A program made the position numbers and the translations under genes. The notes under the pieces were generated by a model. That model saw nothing but the letters and a program-made list of their open reading frames with translations, did no database searches and was not told the DNA's origin. DNA of 8,153 nucleotides from COE1 sp965114465 (GTDB lineage Bacteria; Bacillota; Clostridia; Lachnospirales; Lachnospiraceae). The stretch covers positions 1-8,153 of the forward strand of contig CBCOYO010000154.1 of assembly GCA_965114465.1 (NCBI GenBank). Direction: 5' to 3'. Shown piece after piece: positions 1-5,589 of this stretch (within the stretch, counting starts at the first letter, position 1; the number at the start of each line of letters is the position of its first letter).

Positions 1-38
1 AAACCAGGGGGAATATTACATCAAAATGCACAAAATTA

Positions 39-66
39 TTGCATATTGGATGCAAATATATATTAT
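39..66 (+). promoter_or_regulatory. weak candidate promoter with overlapping dyad
   Basis: TTGCAT (39-44) could be a -35 box, with TATTAT (61-66) as a -10 after 16 bases, in very AT-rich DNA upstream of the membrane-protein gene. TTGCAT also forms a perfect 6-base dyad with ATGCAA (50-55) across 5 bases, so a regulator could bind over the -35 region. Several other AT-rich -10 choices exist here, so the exact assignment is weak. Confidence 0.25.
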
Positions 67-103
67 ATTTCAATAAAATGGTATATTGACAAATTCATTT
101 GAA

Positions 104-109
104 AGAAGG
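104..109 (+). promoter_or_regulatory. ribosome binding site that selects the ATG at 119
   Basis: AGAAGG lies 9 bases before the ATG at 119. A longer in-frame reading could begin at a TTG at 86, but that codon has no comparable site upstream and would place charged residues ahead of the first hydrophobic helix. The ATG is therefore the better start. Confidence 0.7.
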
Positions 110-118
110 TTTCCTAGC

Positions 119-1831
119 ATGGTTATTGTGTTGTTAAACTGGAGTTATATTTTATTTATCACATTTTTGACTGGGTTCTGTTTTTATAAATGTCTTAATA
201 AATTCTTAAATTGCAATACTTCCTATAGTCTTTCACATAATATTGTCTGTGGGATCGTTGTTACAACCATTTATGCACAATTCTTTAGCATTTTCTATAA
301 AGTAGGACTGCTTGCAAACCTTTTTCTTTTTATTCTCTGTCTTGCAGTGCTTATCCGCAATAAAAGTGAATTATCCATACTGATTAAAAAAACTTTATCA
401 ATTCTATGTTCATGGGAAGGTGTTTTATATCTTGGCGTTTTATTGCTGATTGCATTTTGTACCTCACGCGGAACTATCCATACAGACACCAATCTTTATC
501 ATGCCCAAATGATTCGTTGGTATGAAACATATGGCGTAGTAAAGGGACTCGCCAATCTGCAATGGCACTTTGCATACAACAGTTCTTATTTTGGTTTTGC
601 TGCGTTGTTTAGCATGGCGTTTTTGGGCGGTTCGTCATTGCATTGCACCACTGGTTTTCTTACTGCACTATTCTGTATTTGGGCGCTGCACCATTTAAAA
701 AACTTTTTTTCGCATTCTTACCATTTCGCAGATTTATGCTGTATTGGAATCCTATTCTATGCGCTTGTAAATTTAACAGGCTGTGTTTCGCCTGCTTCGG
801 ATTACGCCACTATGTTTTTTGCACTGTATTTAATTACCCGCTGGGCAGAGGTTTTAGAATCTCATACGCAGGATATCACCGAATATTGCCTATTAAGCGT
901 ATTAGCGGTTTATATTGCCACCTTAAAACTTTCTGCCGGACTGCTTGTGTTATTGGTGCTTTATCCGCTTGTATGCCTTATTCGTCAAAAACGGGCAAAA
1001 GAAATCATTACTTACCTATTTTTCGGTATCATCACGTTACTGCCTTATCTTATCCGCAATGTAATAATCTCCGGCTGGCTGCTCTATCCCTTTCCAGCGC
1101 TGGATTTATTTTCATTTGACTGGAAACTGCCTGTACAATATGTACAAATCGACTCTGCACAGATTAAAACATGGGCGCGCTGCCTATATGACAGCAGCTT
1201 AATTGATAAACCTTTTCAAGAATGGCTTCCTATCTGGTGGAATGCACAGGAACGCTATGCACAAATGCTGCTTCTAACCAATTTACTTGCGGTACTGCTG
1301 GATGTTTTGATTCTGCTCCATTATATTATCCGCAAAAAAAGACTGAATTGGAATCTTGTATTATTAAATATCGTTGTACTGTGCAATACTGCTGCATGGC
1401 TGTTTCTTGCCCCTTTTATCCGTTATGGGCTTGCATTCCTTTTGGCAACCCCCGCACTCGCAGTTGGTATGTGGATGCGCAAAGAAAAAAGCAGCTTCTA
1501 TAAGCTGGCATCCGGCTGTATTGTTGTATTCATGTTTTTCGTTCTAACACCTTACTGGGATCACTACTTTACAGATGATATGGTTTTTATAAAGCAAAAC
1601 TTAACAGCGCCCTATTATCTAACCCAAAAAGAATATGATTCTTCAGAAATGCAAACTTTTGATATGAACGGTGTTACAATATACTGCCCAAAAGAAGGCG
1701 AAGTTACCGGCTACCGCTATTTTCCGGCTTCCGCATATGATTATATGATACAATCCACCCAACTGCGCGGCACACAGATAAAACATGGGTTTCGAAATAC
1801 TGAGTTTCAAACCTCAGGGCTGTCGCATTAA
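119..1831 (+). CDS. polytopic membrane protein, LIC_10190-like, probable glycan-related function
   Basis: The product is 570 residues from the ATG at 119, with about 11-13 hydrophobic segments (for example near residues 8-24, 43-60, 63-80, 101-115 and 270-290). After the fourth segment comes an extramembrane loop at about 120-160, with TDTNLYHAQ followed by GVVKGLANLQ and an aromatic, Asn-rich stretch. This layout, and a C-terminal hydrophilic tail ending near a GFR motif, resembles the LIC_10190-type membrane proteins, which share features with multi-pass GT-C glycosyltransferases. The acidic TDT in the first large loop would fit a GT-C-like catalytic site, but that is inference. It probably acts in the cytoplasmic membrane on surface polysaccharide or lipid-linked sugars; the substrate is unknown. 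It is convergent with the minus-strand operon. The last four codons and stop (ggg ctg tcg cat taa) lie inside repeat copy A, so the extreme C-terminus may have been rewritten by an inserted element. Family recognition is from memory of motifs. Confidence 0.8.
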   Translation: MVIVLLNWSYILFITFLTGFCFYKCLNKFLNCNTSYSLSHNIVCGIVVTTIYAQFFSIFYKVGLLANLFLFILCLAVLIRNKSELSILIKKTLSILCSWEGVLYLGVLLLIAFCTSRGTIHTDTNLYHAQMIRWYETYGVVKGLANLQWHFAYNSSYFGFAALFSMAFLGGSSLHCTTGFLTALFCIWALHHLKNFFSHSYHFADLCCIGILFYALVNLTGCVSPASDYATMFFALYLITRWAEVLESHTQDITEYCLLSVLAVYIATLKLSAGLLVLLVLYPLVCLIRQKRAKEIITYLFFGIITLLPYLIRNVIISGWLLYPFPALDLFSFDWKLPVQYVQIDSAQIKTWARCLYDSSLIDKPFQEWLPIWWNAQERYAQMLLLTNLLAVLLDVLILLHYIIRKKRLNWNLVLLNIVVLCNTAAWLFLAPFIRYGLAFLLATPALAVGMWMRKEKSSFYKLASGCIVVFMFFVLTPYWDHYFTDDMVFIKQNLTAPYYLTQKEYDSSEMQTFDMNGVTIYCPKEGEVTGYRYFPASAYDYMIQSTQLRGTQIKHGFRNTEFQTSGLSH

Positions 1832-1855
1832 GGAAAATAGATACAAGATATCATA
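1815..1855 (+). repeat. 41-base repeat, copy A (end of an inverted-repeat element)
   Basis: It matches copy B (2066-2106) at 37 of 41 positions, and all four differences are transitions. It starts CAGGGCTGTCGCATTAAGG and ends with ATACAAGATATC plus three bases, after which the copies diverge. The sequence matches one arm of the 2068-2163 inverted-repeat element, so it looks like a solitary or remnant end of the same element family. It overlaps the stop codon of the membrane-protein gene. Copy A faces the inverted copy C (2129-2164) and could be paired with it as the outer ends of a 350-base unit. No clear target duplication was found for that pairing. Confidence 0.75.
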
Positions 1856-1884
1856 GATTTCCTCTGCATGGGTCTGCGCATAAT

Positions 1885-1915
1885 TGAGTAGGTGATGATA
1901 CTTCTTCCCTACTCA
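1885..1915. repeat. small inverted repeat (hairpin)
   Basis: TGAGTAGG (1885-1892) pairs perfectly with CCTACTCA (1908-1915) across a 15-base loop. It is the first of a row of hairpins in the convergence zone. There is no T-run after it on the plus strand, so it is not a terminator by itself. Confidence 0.5.
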
Positions 1916-1922
1916 CCTAGAC

Positions 1923-1970
1923 GGGCACGCAAAGCAAAACGAACAGTCTTGCTTTGCGTGCCCATATTTT
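1923..1970 (+). terminator. probable intrinsic terminator of the membrane-protein gene
   Basis: A perfect 15-bp stem pairs 1923-1937 (GGGCACGCAAAGCAA) with 1949-1963 around an 11-base loop, followed by ATATTTT (1964-1970). The stem is long and GC-rich at its base and the trailing tract is T-rich though interrupted, which fits a rho-independent terminator for plus-strand transcription from the membrane-protein gene about 90 bases upstream. The minus-strand side lacks a T-run. It could alternatively be part of a mobile repeat array, since similar hairpins follow directly. Confidence 0.6.
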
Positions 1971-2043
1971 GTAACAGTTCAGATAACCCATTGAACTGTT
2001 ACATATCCAGCCATTGGAAATCGCTTCGCGATGGGCTGGATAC
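1971..2043 (+). repeat. two-hairpin palindromic dispersed repeat, full copy
   Basis: Hairpin one pairs GTAACAGTTCA (1971-1981) with TGAACTGTTAC (1992-2002), 11 bp perfect. Hairpin two pairs TATCCAGCC (2004-2012) with GGCTGGATA (2034-2042) and has an inner stem ATCGC/GCGAT (2020-2024 with 2028-2032). The first 53 bases recur in the same orientation at 8101-8153 with a single difference, A2003 against G8133. That base sits at the foot of hairpin two, where G would pair with C2043. The structure resembles REP/BIME-type elements; the mobilising enzyme is not in the window. Confidence 0.8.
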
Positions 2044-2065
2044 CTCCAATCACTACATTTTATTA

Positions 2066-2164
2066 CAGGGTTGTCGCATTAAGGAAAGCAGATACAAGAT
2101 ATCGTAATGTTGTATTGTATTTTGCACTATATCTTGTATAATCAAAGCTTATTGCGACAACCCC
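2066..2164. mobile_element. MITE-like inverted-repeat element (copies B and C)
   Basis: Copy B (2068-2102) and the inverted copy C (2129-2163) form a 35-base imperfect inverted repeat. The outer 16 bases GGGTTGTCGCATTAAG match 15 of 16, then 8 unrelated bases on both sides, then ATACAAGATAT matching 11 of 11. The centre is only 26 bases and has no coding capacity. Two conserved blocks at fixed spacing at each end are what insertion-sequence termini usually show (cleavage end plus transposase-binding block), so this looks like an internally deleted non-autonomous element. I cannot assign the insertion-sequence family, and no convincing target duplication is visible. As RNA it would fold into a long hairpin between the convergent genes. 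Confidence 0.65.
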
Positions 2165-2168
2165 TAGC

Positions 2169-2179
2169 TGAACTGTTAC
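2169..2179. repeat. half-site of the palindromic repeat
   Basis: TGAACTGTTAC repeats exactly the right arm of hairpin one at 1992-2002. It begins 5 bases after the inverted-repeat element ends and has no left arm nearby. It may be the remnant of another repeat copy disrupted by the element. Confidence 0.5.
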
Positions 2180-2200
2180 CATATTTTTCATTCTATTAGA

Positions 2201-3208
2201 TTACTTCCAATAACATCCCATCTCAACCGTCCCACCGTTCTTTGGTTTTTCGGAATCCAACGGATATGTCCAATCCGCATTAAAGCAAGTCGCTATCTTA
2301 GACGGATAATTTTCTTCCCAGCGCCTGCCCTTAATACCAAACAAAAGCTGTGTCGCACCGCCCAAATGTACTGCCTGTTTTCCTGCCTGCTTTAACTTCG
2401 CGGCAAGCGGCATTCCATAAGCACCGCAGCCGATAATTGCCACATCAAAATCAATTTCCAGCGCTGCCTGCACCATATACTCCAATGCCTCAAACCAATT
2501 TTGAAATCGTTCATCCCGCTCACCGCACAATGTCTGTACTGCCTTTAATGTTTTCAGTTCAAATTTTGGCAGGATTTCTGTATTAGGAAATAGTTTTTCC
2601 CGCTTCTGAAACTGTGCCCGTATGGTATCTTCAAACGGATGAATTACTAACACTTTTTTTCCTTTTAATGCCGCAGACCACGGACGGCAGTTTGCAAGCC
2701 ACGGCTCCAAGCGAAACAGGTACGTCAGCTTCACATTGGGATTATATTCTTCAATCACAAAATCTTCCATATTTAGATGCCACATTGCAAGCAAATCTGC
2801 TTCTTTGCAGGCGTCAAGAATACAGTCTGTAAATCTATCAAGGTACTTATAGTCCACTGGGAAGAACCCTGAATCTTTTCCTAATCTGGTAAACCATTTA
2901 TCCAAATATGCGTCTGTCTCTTTCGAGTGCCCGACAATCTTTGTTTTTAAATTCCCTACAACAGTCTGCAATTCCGTGTTACCAAATCGACACACCATAA
3001 AAGGTTTGTCTGACTGTATTAAATGATAAATATAATCATTTGTTTTTTTCTTTGACATTACCCATTGATGTGCATAATGCGGCATTACTGGCTCTCTGTG
3101 AAAATACTTCACAATTCCATGCCTGCGCAGACATTTATTAAAGTAAAAATCACGAAAACGCCATCTTCTTTCATAAAAATTCCATTTTTTCTGCAAAGTG
3201 TTATCCAT
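2201..3208 (-). CDS. GT-D-fold glycosyltransferase (DUF1792-like)
   Basis: The product is 335 residues, with no signal peptide or membrane segment, so it is probably cytosolic. The N-terminal part has MVCRFGNTEL (71-80), the motif seen near the start of GT-D fold (DUF1792-type) enzymes. The middle has KKVLVIHPFEDTI (184-196) followed by LFPNTEILPKF, a strand plus loop typical of the family. The C-terminal half has a Rossmann-like VAIIGCGAYGMPLA (256-269) and HLGGATQLLFGIKGRRW (281-297). Known GT-D members transfer sugars in protein or surface-glycan glycosylation; the donor and acceptor here are unknown. It starts at ATG 3208 after GAAAGGG, and is the last gene of the minus-strand block, 103 bases after the upstream glycosyltransferase gene. 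The N-terminal 45 residues are rich in Arg and aromatics and could bind membrane or a partner. Its 3' end abuts the repeat-rich zone, with no clear terminator of its own. Confidence 0.85.
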   Translation of the reverse strand: MDNTLQKKWNFYERRWRFRDFYFNKCLRRHGIVKYFHREPVMPHYAHQWVMSKKKTNDYIYHLIQSDKPFMVCRFGNTELQTVVGNLKTKIVGHSKETDAYLDKWFTRLGKDSGFFPVDYKYLDRFTDCILDACKEADLLAMWHLNMEDFVIEEYNPNVKLTYLFRLEPWLANCRPWSAALKGKKVLVIHPFEDTIRAQFQKREKLFPNTEILPKFELKTLKAVQTLCGERDERFQNWFEALEYMVQAALEIDFDVAIIGCGAYGMPLAAKLKQAGKQAVHLGGATQLLFGIKGRRWEENYPSKIATCFNADWTYPLDSEKPKNGGTVEMGCYWK

Positions 3209-3311
3209 ATATCCCTTTCTTACACTTATAATCCATAATTATCCTCGCGCTGTTCCTGTTCACGTTGCAAAATGGCAATTATCCTTTTTAAAAAGTTCTG
3301 CCACCAATATT

Positions 3312-4130
3312 CTAAGAGTGCAACGTCCTTATCTTATTTTTCACCTTCTCGGCAAACTTTCCACACAGACTCTTTCTCCATCTTAATTCTGCCAAAGAAC
3401 TGACATTTATTCTATGCGAATCAATTATCTGCGGAAAAGTGCTTCGTTCCTCCACCTCTTTTTCATAATGGTTGCACAGACCATACTGCGATGGATCGCG
3501 AAAACGCTTTAATTCATATTTTTTCACCATTAAAGACCAGACGGACTGATCATGCCGATGCGCAATAAATTCTGGATAATTGGGCAGTCCCTGCGTATTT
3601 GCAATCTCCGCAATAATGCGTTCATCTTGTGCATAATTTAAGTCCTCCGCTAAGAAATGTTCCACAAATTTAGACTTTTTAAAAAGCACATAACCGCCAA
3701 TTGACTGCGGCGTATCCGTAAACCGCGGCGCATCACACTGCATTAGCACAAAGGCATCCCTTTTGGTATACTGTTTCTCCAACAATTCTTTCTGCAAAGA
3801 AAAGACCATAATTTCCATCTTTTCCCGTTCCATACAATCAATTAAGTATTGTATTCTATTGACATAAATTGAACCTGCATCCGTATAAATGAGATAATCC
3901 CCGTCTTTCAATTCCTGATATGCCTTATTTAAAAAATAGGGCTTCCAAAGATAGAAGCCATTTCCTTTTTTCGCGCTTAGTATCGCCTGATTCCGCTCTC
4001 GAAACGCCGTATCCATATCCTTGGGCGTATAGGCAATTGTCCTGTCTGCGCCCCATTTCTTTGCAGTTTCTAAGTTTAATTTTTGGGCTTTTTGAAAACT
4101 TTTATCTGCATAATTAATTGCTATTATCAT
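3312..4130 (-). CDS. putative glycosyltransferase with GFYLWKP and TDAG motifs
   Basis: The product is 272 residues, soluble, with no signal peptide. It starts MIIAINYADKSF, a first beta-strand like that of GT-A proteins, followed by GFYLWKPYFL (58-67), DGDYLIYTDAG (76-86), SIGGYVLFKK (143-152) and HRHDQSVWSL (191-200). The WKP and (Y/T)DAG pair, followed by a late HDQS motif, recurs in bacterial polysaccharide-cluster proteins that I recall as uncharacterised glycosyltransferases. D84 of TDAG would take the place of the metal- or nucleotide-binding DxD motif; this is inference. The gene starts 30 bases after the J-domain gene ends, so it probably shares that transcript, and it precedes the GT-D gene. 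Upstream of the ATG the ribosome site is only a weak AAGAAG. Substrates are unknown. Confidence 0.7.
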   Translation of the reverse strand: MIIAINYADKSFQKAQKLNLETAKKWGADRTIAYTPKDMDTAFRERNQAILSAKKGNGFYLWKPYFLNKAYQELKDGDYLIYTDAGSIYVNRIQYLIDCMEREKMEIMVFSLQKELLEKQYTKRDAFVLMQCDAPRFTDTPQSIGGYVLFKKSKFVEHFLAEDLNYAQDERIIAEIANTQGLPNYPEFIAHRHDQSVWSLMVKKYELKRFRDPSQYGLCNHYEKEVEERSTFPQIIDSHRINVSSLAELRWRKSLCGKFAEKVKNKIRTLHS

Positions 4131-4160
4131 ATCACTGCTTCTTGGGTTCTTCTCCCGAAA

Positions 4161-5582
4161 CTATACCCCTTTCCCACAACAATTCTTATACTTTTTCCCG
4201 CTACCGCACGGGCATGGCTCATTGCGGCCTATTTTTTTGTCCTCACGAACAAATGTCCCGCTTTCCAAACTATCCCACTGTACTTGTTTCATATTGGAAC
4301 GGCGTTCAGGATACATTTCAAAATAGCGCCCATTCTGAAATTTGCGTTCTAATCGAGAATACTCTATTATCACATGATTTCTTATTGCCGTTAATTGTTC
4401 TCTACTGCTTGTCTGTAAAATATCCCATAATTCCAGCGGCATACATTCATACATACTAGGATATATATTCTTTAGAAGCTCCCATTCCTTTCTCTGTTTT
4501 GGCCACTCCTCAATCTGCCAAAGCGTTGCATCCATCTCCAAAAATGTATTATAATCTTCCTGATCTTCATCAATATATACATACTCAAAATCCAAATACG
4601 CCTGTACCGTATATTTTAACATAGGGCTGAACCGTTCGTCTACCAGCAGCCTATCCAATTCAATCTGCTCTTTTAGCCAGCCTATATTTGAATTCTTAAT
4701 GACACTGTCGGGAATTTGTGCTCCTAAACGGCTTACAAGATTTTTTATCTTTATCGCCTTTCCGCTTGATATCTTTGATGCAATTGCAACAGCAAAATAT
4801 AAATCCAACAATAATTCCTTAGACTCCTGCACTCTGCTGCCTGCTTTATCCAAAAACGCATTACATCTGTCAATCACATCCTCAATCGGATAACGGGAAT
4901 CTATAAAAATGGTAAACAATCCATGATACGCTTCCACCAGCTCTGGTATATAGCTATTTACCTTTTCTTGCGGAATCGCATCAAGCAAATTCATTAAAAC
5001 GCTCTGACCCGTCATACACTCTTTCCTGTCTACACAGCAAGAACCATACTCAAGCAAAAATGGTATCTCACGACAGCCTTCCTCATATATAATCTGAAAC
5101 ATATCAAATGCTTTTCGATTATATCCCCGCATAAGATATGCCTTTGCCAATTCCATTTTATAATAAATCTTATCGGGAAACTGTTTCACAAGCTTTTCAT
5201 ATGCCTTAACCGCATTTCCTGACTTATTATTCAATATACTGCTGCGCGCGAACATATATAGAAAACACTCTACCTCATTATAACGCTGCATCCCTTGTTT
5301 TGCCAATTCAGCAGCCCTATTATAATCCATCTCATGCATCAATACTTGAATATTGTCAAACATATTTTGTGCGAACGAATCATCTTTAGGAAATTCCAAT
5401 AATTTGCTATTGTCCGGCTGCTTCTTTTCCTCAGTCAGCCGCTCATAGGCAGATCTGATTTCCTGAAAACGCTCCGGATCTTTCTCTGGCGAATATGTCC
5501 TGATTAATTTAAAGTATGCCCGTTTTATTGTTTTTTCATCTGCGTTTTCATCAATTCCCAATATTTCATAATCTTTTCTCAT
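4161..5582 (-). CDS. J-domain / TPR-like / SEC-C fusion protein
   Basis: The product is 473 residues. Residues 1-54 form a J-domain: DYEILGIDENADEKTIKRAY, then LIRTYSPEKDPERFQEI, then AYERL. The HPD tripeptide that makes J-proteins stimulate Hsp70 ATPase is S31-P32-E33 here. Residues about 75-400 are all-helical, with TPR-like helix pairs clearest at 83-175 (NRAAELAKQGM, NAVKAYEKLVKQFPD, LAKAYLMRGYNRKAFDMF). The C-terminus is a SEC-C motif (451-470) with zinc ligands C457, C459, C468 and C469, as in the tail of SecA and in YecA/YchJ-type proteins, where it helps contact ribosomes or protein partners. There is no signal peptide, so it is cytosolic. The start codon is 7 bases after the Hsp70 gene, and its AGGA ribosome site overlaps the Hsp70 stop codon TAG, which suggests translational coupling. 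It is most likely the client-specificity co-chaperone of the adjacent Hsp70; clients are unknown. Confidence 0.88.
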   Translation of the reverse strand: MRKDYEILGIDENADEKTIKRAYFKLIRTYSPEKDPERFQEIRSAYERLTEEKKQPDNSKLLEFPKDDSFAQNMFDNIQVLMHEMDYNRAAELAKQGMQRYNEVECFLYMFARSSILNNKSGNAVKAYEKLVKQFPDKIYYKMELAKAYLMRGYNRKAFDMFQIIYEEGCREIPFLLEYGSCCVDRKECMTGQSVLMNLLDAIPQEKVNSYIPELVEAYHGLFTIFIDSRYPIEDVIDRCNAFLDKAGSRVQESKELLLDLYFAVAIASKISSGKAIKIKNLVSRLGAQIPDSVIKNSNIGWLKEQIELDRLLVDERFSPMLKYTVQAYLDFEYVYIDEDQEDYNTFLEMDATLWQIEEWPKQRKEWELLKNIYPSMYECMPLELWDILQTSSREQLTAIRNHVIIEYSRLERKFQNGRYFEMYPERRSNMKQVQWDSLESGTFVREDKKIGRNEPCPCGSGKKYKNCCGKGV

Positions 5583-5589
5583 TATTTTC

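Noticed and set aside
86..118. TTG start giving an 11-residue longer membrane protein
   Set aside because: A good AGAAGG site lies 9 bases before the ATG at 119, inside that extension, and the extra residues are charged and not part of the first helix.
1892..2107. 71-codon plus-strand reading frame
   Set aside because: It runs straight through the hairpins and both repeat families and encodes no recognisable domain; the frame is a by-product of the repeats.
2060..2170. Target-site duplication around the inverted-repeat element
   Set aside because: The bases flanking copy B (TTACA) and copy C (TAGCT) do not match; pairing copy A with C also gives no convincing match.
1815..2179. CRISPR-like array
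   Set aside because: The repeats are few, differ in orientation and spacing, and belong to two unrelated families with long inverted repeats; there are no regular spacers or cas genes.
4083..4459. Plus-strand frames over the end of the J/TPR/SEC-C gene
   Set aside because: They are antisense to the SEC-C region, whose Cys ligands fix the true frame, and lack ribosome sites or known domains.
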